Shown here in pieces: positions 26,232-36,638 of a DNA stretch of 64,000 nt. Position 1 is the stretch's first letter. Every line of letters begins with the position of its first letter. Below the pieces are notes generated by a model. It did not search any database and was not told the origin of the DNA. It saw nothing but the letters and a program-made list of their open reading frames with translations. The stretch comes from Nocardiopsis algeriensis (lineage in GTDB: Bacteria > Actinomycetota > Actinomycetes > Streptosporangiales > Streptosporangiaceae). The translations under genes and the position numbers were made by a program. Location: positions 39,031 through 103,030 of the forward strand of contig NZ_JACHJO010000013.1 of NCBI RefSeq assembly GCF_014203695.1, written 5' to 3'.

Positions 26232-27206
26232 TCAGGTGAGGAGCCAGCCGGCGGTGTAGGCCGCCAGGTCCTCCTCGTCGGCCTGGTCGCCCAGGTAGAG
26301 GGCCACGCCCAGGGTCATCCCCTCGGGTGCCTCCGCCTCCGTCAGACCCAGGCGGACGGCGGCCAGGGCGGTCCCGGGGGTCTCGGCCCCGTCCAGCGGG
26401 CCCCACGCGGCGTCGTGGTAGGTCGGCACCCCGAAGCGCACGGCGACCTCGTCGCGCAGGCGCAGGGCCGACACCGACTGGGTGACCTGCCGGACCATGA
26501 AACCGCCGTACAGGGCGTCCCCCGCCATGCCGGTGTCCACGCCCGGCAGCACGACCTCGTCGGCGTGTTCGGCCACCCGCTCCAGGTAGCCCTGGGACCA
26601 GTACTTCTCCTCGCGCTCCACGACGAACGACGGCACCCGGCCGCCCGGCACCAGTTCCACGTGCTGGGCCTGCACCGAGAGCACGGGATCCTCGCCCAGC
26701 TCCTCGCGCACCGCCTTCACGAGCGCGGGCATCGACGGGTCGTTGACGGTCACCGGGCGGACCTCCAGGTGCACTCCGGCGAACCCGTCCGCGGCCACCT
26801 CGGCGGCGGCTGGGGCCAGTGCCCCGCGGGCCTCCTCGCCGAACCGGTCGCGCACCAGCGAGGAGCCCCGGGCCGTGTGGCGCAGCCACGCCAGCGGGCG
26901 CACGTCCGGGTACTCCCCGGCCAGCCAGGACAGCAGCTCACCGGTGCCCTCCACCCGCGCGACGGTGCCGTCCTCGGCGATGTCACCCGCGTACACGTAC
27001 ACCGTGTCCACCCCGCCGGTGCCGAGCACCCGGGCCAGCGCCCCGGTGTCCTCCCACGAGCCCACCCACGCCGCATCGGTGCCCCGGGAGACCGCCCACG
27101 GCGCCGGCTCGCCCGAGTAGCGGGAGGCGAGCAGGATCCCGGCCCCCGCGACCACGACCGCGATCGCGGCAACACCCGCCAGGAGCCGTGTCAGCAGCCA
27201 CTTCAC
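26232..27206 (-). CDS. Membrane-anchored protein of unknown function
   Basis: A 324-residue protein I do not recognise. The start GTG 27206 has AAGGAG 8 nt upstream and gives [27 protein letters not shown], an uncleaved or cleaved N-terminal membrane helix, so the rest is outside the cytoplasm. The exported part alternates short hydrophobic strands and helices ([62 protein letters not shown]), a rhythm that suggests a TIM-barrel resembling glycoside-hydrolase-like domains. Acidic residues at strand ends (E in HLEV, D in PGVDTG) could be catalytic, but this is speculation. It is divergent from lepA with 220 bp between. Confidence 0.7.
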   Translation of the reverse strand: MKWLLTRLLAGVAAIAVVVAGAGILLASRYSGEPAPWAVSRGTDAAWVGSWEDTGALARVLGTGGVDTVYVYAGDIAEDGTVARVEGTGELLSWLAGEYPDVRPLAWLRHTARGSSLVRDRFGEEARGALAPAAAEVAADGFAGVHLEVRPVTVNDPSMPALVKAVREELGEDPVLSVQAQHVELVPGGRVPSFVVEREEKYWSQGYLERVAEHADEVVLPGVDTGMAGDALYGGFMVRQVTQSVSALRLRDEVAVRFGVPTYHDAAWGPLDGAETPGTALAAVRLGLTEAEAPEGMTLGVALYLGDQADEEDLAAYTAGWLLT

Positions 27207-27426
27207 CAGATCCGCTCCTTCCCGCCGAGGGCCCGCTCTCGGCCCGGCGTCGCATAACCTGGACACCGTACGCCCGCATCCGCGGCACCCATACTGCCCC
27301 ACCGCCCGCCGGCCCAGGAGAGAGCGGGGCGGTTGCCATGGGATGATGGAGGATGCCGCAGGTCCCGGCCGCGGCACGGCGCCACCGACGGCGCACACGA
27401 ACCCCGACCTCGTTGAACGGAGCACG

Positions 27427-29265
<1,839 letters not shown>

Positions 29266-29284
29266 TCCACCGCCGTGCGACGGC

Positions 29285-29321
29285 GAAGGGGGCGCCTCCC
29301 GGTACGGGAGGCGCCCCCTTC
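29285..29321. terminator. Convergent terminator, lepA / malG
   Basis: A perfect 17-bp stem (GAAGGGGGCGCCTCCCG and complement) with a 3-nt loop, followed on both sides by a short A/T run (the stem itself begins GAA and ends TTC). Confidence 0.85.
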
Positions 29322-29349
29322 TGCGAGGTCCGGGTTTCCCGGCTCCCGG

Positions 29350-30255
29350 TCAGCCCTTGACCGCTCCGGAGGTCAGGCCCTCGGTGATGTAGCGCTGCAG
29401 GAACCAGAACACCGCCAGGGTCGGCAGGGACAGCATGATGGCGCCCACGGAGAACATGCCGAAGTTGGCGTTGCGCTGGGACTCCACCAGCTGGTACAGG
29501 CCCAGTCCCAGGGTCTTGGCGTCGGTGTCGCGCAGGAACACGCTCGCCATGAGGAACTCGTTGATGGTGGAGATGAACACCAGCAGCCCCACGATCGCCA
29601 GCACCGGCGTCACCAGCGGCAGCATGATGCGGAAGAACACCTGGGCGTGCGTGGCGCCGTCCATCTGCGCGGACTCGTCCAACTCCTTGGGCACGGTGTC
29701 GAAGAAGCCCTTCATCAGCCAGGTGTTGATGCTCAGCGCACCGCCCAGGTAGACCAGCAGCAGGCCCCAGCGGGTGTCGAAGCCGACCACGGGCCAGATC
29801 TCGCCGATGTTGCTGAACATCAGGTAGATCGCCACGATCGCCAGGAACTGCGGGAACATCTGGATGACGAGCAGCCCCACCAGGCCCACCCGGCGCCCCC
29901 GGAACCGCATCCGGCTGAACGCGTAGGCGGCCAGGGCCGACAGCAGCACCGTCACCGCCGCGTTGGACACGGCGAAGAACAGCGAGTTGGCGTACCAGGT
30001 GGTGAAGGGCGTGTTCCGGAACAGGTCCTGGGCGTTGGCCAGGCTCGCCCCGGTCGGCCAGAGCTGCGCGCTGCTCAGCGTGCCGAGCGGGTTCAGCGCG
30101 GCCGAGACCACGAAGAGGACCGGGAAGATCGCGAACGCCGCGACCACGATCATCACCACGTGCCGCCAGCCGAGCCTGCGCGCCCACAGGGCGAACCGGG
30201 CGGCGGGACTGCGCCGGTAGGAACCGCGCGTAGCGCCGGGGGCATCCGCCGCCAT
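29350..30255 (-). CDS. malG: Maltose/maltodextrin ABC transporter permease MalG
   Basis: A 301-residue inner-membrane permease of the MalG type. Six helices are predicted, and the ATPase-docking EAA loop reads KELDESAQMDGATHAQVFFRIMLPLVTPVLAI. The motif SINTWLMKGFFDTVP and the end YITEGLTSGAVKG match MalG of E. coli and actinomycetes. Its start overlaps the malF stop by 1 nt (TGATG). It forms the import channel with MalF. No ABC ATPase gene occurs in this cluster; streptomycetes use the shared ATPase MsiK, and the same is expected here. Confidence 0.93.
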   Translation of the reverse strand: MAADAPGATRGSYRRSPAARFALWARRLGWRHVVMIVVAAFAIFPVLFVVSAALNPLGTLSSAQLWPTGASLANAQDLFRNTPFTTWYANSLFFAVSNAAVTVLLSALAAYAFSRMRFRGRRVGLVGLLVIQMFPQFLAIVAIYLMFSNIGEIWPVVGFDTRWGLLLVYLGGALSINTWLMKGFFDTVPKELDESAQMDGATHAQVFFRIMLPLVTPVLAIVGLLVFISTINEFLMASVFLRDTDAKTLGLGLYQLVESQRNANFGMFSVGAIMLSLPTLAVFWFLQRYITEGLTSGAVKG

Positions 30256-31871
30256 CAGTCCACCTCCTTGAGGGTCTTGCTCCGCCACAGGCTGACCACG
30301 GACATCACCGACACGACCAGGAAGATCATCACCGACAGGGCCGCCGCGTAACCGTACTGCGCGGTGGCCTCGCTGAAGGCCATCCGGTACGTGTACGTGA
30401 TGAGCAGGTCGGTGGCCCCCGCGGTCGGGTCGTCGGGAGAGAACGGGCCGCCCTTGGTGATCAGCCACACCGCGTTGAAGTTGTTGAAGTTGAACGCGAA
30501 CGTGGAGATGAGGATCGGCGTCATCGCGACCATCAGCATGGGCAGCGTCACGTGCCGGAACGCCTGCCAGGGGCCGGCGCCGTCCAGCTGCGCCGCCTGG
30601 CCCAGCTCGCGCGGAATGGCCTGGAGCGCGCCGGTGGCCACCAGGAACATGTACGGGTACCCCAGCCACACGTTGGCCAGGATCACCGCCGCGCGCGCGG
30701 TCCACGGGTCGCCCAGCCAGTCGACCTCCGTGCCCAGCAGCTGGTTGAACAGACCGAAGTCGGTGTTGAACATGTCCCGCCACAGCAGGTACATGGCCAG
30801 AGAGCTCATCGCGTACGGGAGCACCACCAGGAGCCGGTAGGCGGTCTTCCCGCGCAGCTTGGGCACGTGCAGGGTCAGTGCGACCGCCAGTCCCACCGCG
30901 AACACCAGGAAGGTGACGGCGGTGGCGAAGACGACGTTCCACACCAGGATGGAGAAGAACGAGCCGGCGAAGGTCGGGTTGAACAGGAAGCGGGCGAAGT
31001 TGTCGAAACCGACGCCCACCTGCCAGCCCTGCGCCAGGCGCTGTCCCTCGTCGTTGTAGAAGGCGCCCCGCTCCTCGTCGGCGTGGTAGACCTCGCCGGT
31101 CGCGGAGTCGGTGATGCAGTCGCACTCCTCGTCGTAGACGCGGGTGGCGGTGCCCTCGAAGGCGGCGGACAGGCCGCTGGCGCGGATGCCCGTGCCGTCG
31201 CCGGTGGGTACCGCGAAGTCCTCCAGGTCGCCGCTGCGCGCGTTGACCTCGGCAGGTGTGAGGAGCGTGTACCCGAAGGCCTCGGTGACCTTGCCGCTGC
31301 CCGGGTCCACGGTGGCGCCGGACAGCTCGGTCATGCCCTCGCTGTCGCCCGCGTAGGTGTTGCCCTCGCCGTCGGTGAGGAGGAAGACCAGGTCACCGGT
31401 CTCGGGCGACCCGGTGGTCGCCACGGTCAGCGTGTACTCCGCGCCGCCTTCGGGACGCGACACCGAGTAGGCCTCGATGGCCGCGATCGCCTGCTCCTTG
31501 CCTCCGCGATGGCCGTCGCTGAGGTTGGTGACCGACGTGCTCATGGTGTAGAGCACGGGGAGGATCTGGAAGGCGATGAGGAAGAGCACGCCCGGAAGCA
31601 GGTACTTGGCGGGGACGGTGCGCTTGGACAGGTAGATCCAGTAGACCAGGGCGACGACGGCGGCCACCACGGCGATGCCGAGCCAGTTGCCCGCCACGTA
31701 CAGCGGCAGTGCCGCGTAGACGCCCACCGCGGTGAACAGGCTCAGCAGAGCGATCTTGAGGATCTGGCCGCCGAGGGATCCGCCGCCCGCGAACCGGCCC
31801 CCCGGAAGGGGGGGACGGGCGGGCGCCCCCGTGGTGGGGGCGCCCGCGCTGTCGTGGTTCTTGGACGCCAC
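30255..31871 (-). CDS. malF: Maltose/maltodextrin ABC transporter permease MalF
   Basis: A 538-residue permease. Three N-terminal helices (about 35-120, including KYLLPGVLFLIAFQILPVLYTMSTSVTN) are followed by a large extracellular P2-type domain (about 120-285). That domain carries a CxC pair (DEECDCITDS). The core channel helices follow, with EAA loop RELGQAAQLDGAGPWQAFRHVTLPMLMVAMTPILI. The P2 domain contacts the binding protein in the E. coli transporter. The start GTG 31871 lies 3 nt after the malE stop, and the ribosome site is inside malE, indicating coupling. Confidence 0.93.
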   Translation of the reverse strand: MASKNHDSAGAPTTGAPARPPLPGGRFAGGGSLGGQILKIALLSLFTAVGVYAALPLYVAGNWLGIAVVAAVVALVYWIYLSKRTVPAKYLLPGVLFLIAFQILPVLYTMSTSVTNLSDGHRGGKEQAIAAIEAYSVSRPEGGAEYTLTVATTGSPETGDLVFLLTDGEGNTYAGDSEGMTELSGATVDPGSGKVTEAFGYTLLTPAEVNARSGDLEDFAVPTGDGTGIRASGLSAAFEGTATRVYDEECDCITDSATGEVYHADEERGAFYNDEGQRLAQGWQVGVGFDNFARFLFNPTFAGSFFSILVWNVVFATAVTFLVFAVGLAVALTLHVPKLRGKTAYRLLVVLPYAMSSLAMYLLWRDMFNTDFGLFNQLLGTEVDWLGDPWTARAAVILANVWLGYPYMFLVATGALQAIPRELGQAAQLDGAGPWQAFRHVTLPMLMVAMTPILISTFAFNFNNFNAVWLITKGGPFSPDDPTAGATDLLITYTYRMAFSEATAQYGYAAALSVMIFLVVSVMSVVSLWRSKTLKEVD

Positions 31872-31873
31872 GA

Positions 31874-33124
31874 CTATCCGCCGATCTTCTCGGCGATCGT
31901 GTCGTGGGCGCTCTCCATGGTCTCGCGGACGTCGGCACCGCCGATGATCGCGGCCTCGGCCTTGCCGAGGGGCTCCCAGGTCTCGCCCATCTCCGGGATG
32001 GAGGGCATCGGCATGCCGTCGGCGCCCGCCTCGGAGATCGCGGCGATGGTCGGGTCGTCGGCGGAGACGGACTCCAGGGCCTCGGTCTGGACCGGCATGC
32101 GCGGGTCGGCCTCGTAGAGGCTGAGGATGAAGTCGGTGTCGGTGGCGTAGTTGGCGACGAACTCCTGGGCCAGCGCGCTGTTGGCGCTGTCCTTGGTGAC
32201 GAAGAAGGCCTGGTAGCCGATGTACGGGCTGGCCGGGTCCATGCCCTCGAAGCCGGGGATCGGGCTGATCTCGTAGTTGACGCCCGACTCGTTGGCGTCA
32301 CCGATGTTCCACGGGCCCGCGACGAAGAACGGGGCCTCGCCGTCGAAGAACAGGGCGGCGTCGTTCTGGGTGTCGATGGAGCGCCGCAGGACGCCCTCGC
32401 CCTCCTCGCCGTACTCCGCGACCTTCTCCATGGCCTCGATGGACTCGTCGGAGCCCACGCCCAGGTCCTCGGGGTTCCAGTTGCCCTCGTCGTCCTGGCC
32501 GAACAGGTAGCCGCCCGCGGAGGTGAACAGGGTGTTCATGCGGTACGGGTCGCCCTCCTGGCCCACGGCCATGGACAGGACCTCGCTGACCTCGCCGTCG
32601 TCCTTGAGCTCCTGGCCGGTCTCGACGAGCTCCTCGAAGGTCTCGGGGGCCTCGGGGGCCAGGTCGGCGTTCCGCATCAGGAAGAGGTTCTCCTGGGAGT
32701 AGGGAACGCCGAAGAGCTGGCTGTCGTAGGTGAGCGCCTCGATCGAGGTCTCGCTCAGGCCGTCGGCGCGGTCCTGGGGGAGCTCGATGGGCTGGATGGC
32801 GCCGTTGCGGACGAGGTTGCCCGTCCAGTCGTGGGCGCCGATGAAGACGTCGGGGGCGTTGCCCGCCTGGTGGGCGTTGAGCAGGTCGCCCTGGATGTCG
32901 CCGAAGGCGAGCTCCTGGACCTCGACCTCGACGCCGTTGGCCTCGGAGAAGGCCTCGGAGGCGGCCTTGATGGCGTCGGCGCGCTCGGGGTCGGACCAGA
33001 CGACGAGGGTGCCCTCTGCCGCGGTCCCGCTGTCCTCGGAGTCACTGGCGCCGCCACCGCACGCGGTCGCCATCAAGGCGATCGCGGTAATTCCGGTGAC
33101 CGCGGACGCACTGCGGAATCTCAT
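31874..33124 (-). CDS. malE: Maltose/maltodextrin-binding lipoprotein MalE
   Basis: A 416-residue family-1 binding protein. Signal peptide with lipobox ATAC (about residues 19-22), then a short acidic linker. MalE-type motifs include ALTYDSQLFGVPYSQENLFLMRNADLAPEAPETFEE, FTSAGGYLFG, FFVAGPWNIGDANESGVNYEISPIPG, and PSIPEMGETWEPLGKAEAAI. The start ATG 33124 has GGAAGGAAG upstream. It heads the malEFG operon behind a 299-bp region with candidate LacI-type operators. A diverged paralogue is encoded directly upstream at 33424-34677. Confidence 0.94.
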   Translation of the reverse strand: MRFRSASAVTGITAIALMATACGGGASDSEDSGTAAEGTLVVWSDPERADAIKAASEAFSEANGVEVEVQELAFGDIQGDLLNAHQAGNAPDVFIGAHDWTGNLVRNGAIQPIELPQDRADGLSETSIEALTYDSQLFGVPYSQENLFLMRNADLAPEAPETFEELVETGQELKDDGEVSEVLSMAVGQEGDPYRMNTLFTSAGGYLFGQDDEGNWNPEDLGVGSDESIEAMEKVAEYGEEGEGVLRRSIDTQNDAALFFDGEAPFFVAGPWNIGDANESGVNYEISPIPGFEGMDPASPYIGYQAFFVTKDSANSALAQEFVANYATDTDFILSLYEADPRMPVQTEALESVSADDPTIAAISEAGADGMPMPSIPEMGETWEPLGKAEAAIIGGADVRETMESAHDTIAEKIGG

Positions 33125-33228
33125 GGTGTCTTCCTTCCGGGAGGCCTTGGTGACCAGGTTGCGCATGCAGTGCTCCGGAGATCCCGGATGGGGCGTCGGC
33201 ATGCGTGGTGATGTGACGTTAGCAATAA

Positions 33229-33255
33229 CTTGCAATCTTTGAAAGTCTTTGCAGG
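33229..33255 (-). promoter_or_regulatory. Candidate MalR operator before malEFG
   Basis: In the AT-richer 299-bp gap upstream of malE are CTTGCAAT (33229-33236), the palindrome CTTTGAAAG (33237-33245) and CTTTGCAGG (33247-33255), which resemble the CTTGC/GCAAG half-sites found before the LacI gene at 36570-36586. Further left, TCACACCATGGGGTGA (33367-33382) is a near-palindrome of unknown meaning. Confidence 0.45.
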
Positions 33256-33423
33256 CTACTGGGATAAAGATGTGGAAACGCCATGGAAACGGTGGTGTGA
33301 CGGCGTGCTCTTCGTGGTGAAACCATGACGGTGCGCTGATGATTTCTGTGAGCGAAGCTCAATTCGTCACACCATGGGGTGATCTTTCGCAAAGGAGGGG
33401 ATCGACCTCCGCTCCCGGTGTGC

Positions 33424-34677
33424 TCACCCCAGCTCGTTGCGGATCTGGGCCTCCGCCGCGGCCAGGGCGCCGGCCGGGTCCGCCCCGTCGATGATGTCGG
33501 CGCTCGCCTGGCCGAAGGGGCTCCACACCGCCTCCATCTCGGGGATCGCCGGCATCGGCAGACCGCCCTCGCCCGCCTCCTGGAACGCCGCGACGTCGGG
33601 GTCCTGCTCGGCCACGACCTGAAGGGCCTCCTCCAGCGCGGGGATGCGCGGGTCGGCCTCGTAGAGGATCACCGAGAGCTCGGCGTTGTCGGCGAGATCG
33701 GACGCGAAGCGCGCCGCGAGCTCCGGGTCCTTCGCCGCGGAGGAGACGAAGAACGTCTGGACACCGAGCAGGGGCCGGGCCGGGTCGCCGTCGGCGAACG
33801 CCGGCACGGGGCTGACCTCGTAGGGGATCCCCGACTGCCGCACCGTCGCCAGGCTCCACGGGCCGGTGATGTAGAACGGTGCCGCGCCCTCGGTGAAGAG
33901 CACCCCCGCGCTCTCGGCGTCGACGCTCCTGCTGAGCACCCCCGACTCCCCCAGCTCCGCCAGCCGCTCGAAGGCGGCGACCGACTCGGGCGCGGCCACC
34001 CCCAGGTCGCTCGGGTCGGGGTCGCCCGCGGCGTCCTCGCCGAACAGGTAGCCGCCCGCCGAGGTGAAGAGCGGGTGCAGATGGTAGGCGTCGCCCGTCT
34101 CACCGACCTGGAGGCTCAGCACCCGGTCGGCGCTTCCGGCGGACACGGCCTCCTTGCCGGTCGCGACCATCTCCTCGAAGGTCGCGGGCGCCTCGGGGGC
34201 CAGGTCGGTGTTGCGCAGCAGCGCCAGGTTCTCGGTGGCGTAGGGGATGCCGTAGACCTCCCCGTCCCGGGTGACCGCGTCCAGCGCGCCCTCGACGAAC
34301 TTCGGTCCGTCCTCGGCCGGGTCCAGGGCCACCGGGGCGATGGCGCCGGCCTCGGCCAGCTCGCCGGTCCAGTCGTGCGGACCGACCAGGATGTCCGGTC
34401 CCATGCCGTTCTCCAGGGAACTCTTGAAACTGGAGCGCAGCTCCGCGTTCTCGACCGAGATCACGTCGACCTGGAGGCGTGACGTGCGCGAGTAGGCCTC
34501 GGCGAAGGTCATCAGGGCGAGGGCGCGTTCGTCGTCGGCCCAGATGACCAGGTTCTGGCTGCCGATGTCGGTCTCCGTCTCGCCGCCGCCGCAGGCGGTC
34601 GCCAGCAGGACCGCGGCGCAGGCTCCGGCGATCGGCGCGAGCGGACGCCGGCGGGGGAAGCGGGAAAAGGGGTTCAT
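33424..34677 (-). CDS. Second MalE-like sugar-binding lipoprotein
   Basis: A 417-residue paralogue of the MalE at 31874. It has a lipoprotein signal (AVLLATAC, about residues 22-29) and the same landmarks in diverged form: GEVYGIPYATENLALLRNTDLAPEAPATFEEM, FTSAGGYLFGEDAAG, FYITGPWSLATVRQSGIPYEVSPVPAF, and PAIPEMEAVWSPFGQASADII. Start ATG 34677 with GGAGG 7 nt upstream. No permease of its own is present, so it probably feeds MalFG with a different oligosaccharide, such as trehalose or a longer or isomeric maltodextrin. It lies between the alpha-glucosidase and malEFG on the same strand. Confidence 0.9.
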   Translation of the reverse strand: MNPFSRFPRRRPLAPIAGACAAVLLATACGGGETETDIGSQNLVIWADDERALALMTFAEAYSRTSRLQVDVISVENAELRSSFKSSLENGMGPDILVGPHDWTGELAEAGAIAPVALDPAEDGPKFVEGALDAVTRDGEVYGIPYATENLALLRNTDLAPEAPATFEEMVATGKEAVSAGSADRVLSLQVGETGDAYHLHPLFTSAGGYLFGEDAAGDPDPSDLGVAAPESVAAFERLAELGESGVLSRSVDAESAGVLFTEGAAPFYITGPWSLATVRQSGIPYEVSPVPAFADGDPARPLLGVQTFFVSSAAKDPELAARFASDLADNAELSVILYEADPRIPALEEALQVVAEQDPDVAAFQEAGEGGLPMPAIPEMEAVWSPFGQASADIIDGADPAGALAAAEAQIRNELG

Positions 34678-34800
34678 GTCGTACCTCCGGTGGAAGGCCC
34701 GTCGGGACCCAGGGGGATGCGGAGAGCGGCGGCGGCCCGTGGAAGGGGCGCCGCGTCGGGGGCGGCTCCGGTGGTCCGAGGCGAAGCACAGCGGGTGCCG

Positions 34801-34837
34801 CCGGCGGGCGGCGGGGAAGGGGGCCGCCGCCCGCCGG
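34801..34837 (-). terminator. Second hairpin in the glucosidase-malE2 spacer
   Basis: A perfect 14-bp stem CCGGCGGGCGGCGG and complement, with a 9-nt loop, about 125 nt before the second malE. Confidence 0.6.
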
Positions 34838-34868
34838 TCCCCGGCGGGGGTGGCGGGCGGCGGAGGGC

Positions 34869-34905
34869 GCCGGCGGCCGGCAGAGGCGGTTCTGCGGCCG
34901 CCGGC
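34869..34905 (-). terminator. First hairpin after the alpha-glucosidase gene
   Basis: A 15-bp stem with one bulged G (34879) and a 6-nt loop, 33 nt after the glucosidase stop. With the hairpin at 34801 it forms a tandem pair that should attenuate transcription into the second malE. The 260-bp spacer shows no AT-rich promoter. Confidence 0.6.
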
Positions 34906-34937
34906 CCGTCCGTCGAGGTGGTGGCGGGGGAGAGGCC

Positions 34938-36542
34938 TCAGGCCCTCCGCAGCCACACCGCGGTCTCGGCGGGCAGGGACATGGAGCCGTTCCGGGGAGC
35001 CTCGACGGGGCTGCTGGACAGGAGCAGCTCACCGGTCGCGGGCACGTCCACGGGCTCCTCGCCGAGGTTCACCAGGACCCGCACGCCGGGCTCGCGCTCG
35101 AAGTGGAGCACGTCCTCGGGCGCGTCGAGCCAGGCCATGGACCCGTCGCCGAGGGCGTCGAGCTCCCGGCGCAGCCCCAGCGCGCGGGTGTACAGCTCCA
35201 GGGTGGAGCCCTCCACGCCCCGCTGGGACTCGCGGGTGTAGGTCTTCCACTCCTCGGGCATCGGCAGCCACGGGGTCGACCCCGCGGGGCCGAACCCGAA
35301 CGGGGACTCCGAACCCGACCACGGCAGCGGCACCCGGCAGCCGTCGCGGCCGCGGTCGGTGCGGCCCGAACGCTCCCAGGTCGGGTCCTGCAGGGACTCC
35401 TCCGGCAGGTCGGTGACCTCGGGCAGGCCGAGCTCCTCGCCCTGGTAGATGTAGACCGACCCGGGCAGCGCCAGCATCAGCAGCGTCGCCGCGCGCGCCC
35501 GGCGCAGGCCCTGCGCACCGCCGCCGAAGCGGGTGACGTGGCGGACGACGTCGTGGTTGGACAGCACCCACGTGGTGGTCGCGCCCACCGCGCTGTTGGC
35601 GGCCAGGGAGCCGTCGATCACCTCGCGCAGCCGCTCCGCGTCCCAGGGCGCGGTCAGGTACTCGAAGTTGAACGCCTGGTGCAGCTCGTCCGGGCGCAGG
35701 TAGCGGGCGATCCGGTCGGCGCTCTCCACCCAGGCCTCGGCGACCAGGGCGCGCTCACCCGGGTAGGAGGCGGCGATCCGCGACCAGCGGCGGTAGATCT
35801 CGTGGACCCCGTCCTGGTCGAAGTAGGGCAGCGTGGTGCTGCCGTCGAGCATGTCGGCCTTGGCGTCCTCGGCGATGTCGGGAAGCGCCGGGTCCTTGAC
35901 CATGCCGTGGGCGACGTCGATGCGGAAGCCGTCCACGCCCCGGTCCAGCCAGAAGCGCAGCACGTCGTCGAACTCGTCGTGCACCTCCTGGTTGGTCCAG
36001 TCGAAGTCGGGCTGTCCGGGGTCGAACAGGTGCAGGTACCACTGCTCGGGGGTGCCGTCGGGGCGCGTCAGCCGCGTCCAGGCCGGCCCGCCGAAGATCG
36101 ACTTCCAGTTGTTCGGGGGCAGTTCGCCGTCCGCGCCCCGACCGTCCCGGAAGATGTAGCGCTGCCGCGCGGGGCTGCCCGGCTCGGCGGCCACGGCCTC
36201 GCGGAACCACGTGTGCTCGGACGACGAGTGGTTGGGCACCACGTCGATGATGACGCGCAGGCCCAGTCCGTGGGCGGCCTCCAGGAGGGCGTCGAAGTCC
36301 TCCAGGGTGCCGAAGCGGGGGTCGACGTCGCGGTAGTCGGCGACGTCGTAGCCGCCGTCGGCGAGCGGTGAGACGTAGAAGGGCGTGAGCCAGATCGCGT
36401 CCGCGCCGAGCTCGGCCAGGTGGGGGAGGCGCTCGCGGATGCCGTTGAGGTCGCCCTCCCCGTCCCCGTTGGAGTCGGCGAAGCTGCGCACGTAGATCTG
36501 GTAGATGGCCGCATCGCGCCACCAGTGGGACTCGTTCGTCAT
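34938..36542 (-). CDS. aglA: GH13 alpha-glucosidase
   Basis: A 534-residue glycoside hydrolase family 13 enzyme that releases glucose from imported maltose or isomaltose-type sugars in the cytoplasm (no signal peptide). The (beta/alpha)8 barrel begins WWRDAAIYQIYVRSFADSNGDGEGDLNGI. Conserved regions are DVVPNH, GFRIDVAHGM with the nucleophile Asp, EAWVES with the acid/base Glu, and VLSNHDVVRH with the transition-state Asp. The Val-type residue after the second conserved region is not determined with certainty, so alpha-1,4 versus alpha-1,6 preference is open. It is divergent from the LacI regulator across a 96-bp operator region. The name follows aglA of the Streptomyces mal cluster. Confidence 0.9.
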   Translation of the reverse strand: MTNESHWWRDAAIYQIYVRSFADSNGDGEGDLNGIRERLPHLAELGADAIWLTPFYVSPLADGGYDVADYRDVDPRFGTLEDFDALLEAAHGLGLRVIIDVVPNHSSSEHTWFREAVAAEPGSPARQRYIFRDGRGADGELPPNNWKSIFGGPAWTRLTRPDGTPEQWYLHLFDPGQPDFDWTNQEVHDEFDDVLRFWLDRGVDGFRIDVAHGMVKDPALPDIAEDAKADMLDGSTTLPYFDQDGVHEIYRRWSRIAASYPGERALVAEAWVESADRIARYLRPDELHQAFNFEYLTAPWDAERLREVIDGSLAANSAVGATTTWVLSNHDVVRHVTRFGGGAQGLRRARAATLLMLALPGSVYIYQGEELGLPEVTDLPEESLQDPTWERSGRTDRGRDGCRVPLPWSGSESPFGFGPAGSTPWLPMPEEWKTYTRESQRGVEGSTLELYTRALGLRRELDALGDGSMAWLDAPEDVLHFEREPGVRVLVNLGEEPVDVPATGELLLSSSPVEAPRNGSMSLPAETAVWLRRA

Positions 36543-36569
36543 CTGCGGGGTCCTTCCCAGTGGATGTCT

Positions 36570-36586
36570 GCAAGTTCTTGCGCAAG
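36570..36586. promoter_or_regulatory. LacI-type (MalR) operator between aglA and its regulator
   Basis: Two overlapping perfect palindromes, GCAAGTTCTTGC (36570-36581) and CTTGCGCAAG (36577-36586), share the CTTGC half-site. They lie between the divergent starts of the glucosidase and the LacI-family gene, the expected place for one operator to control both. Confidence 0.7.
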
Positions 36587-36638
36587 GTTACCGTCAACTT
36601 TCAACCATGTGACGGCGATCTCGACTAGAGTTGCCCGC

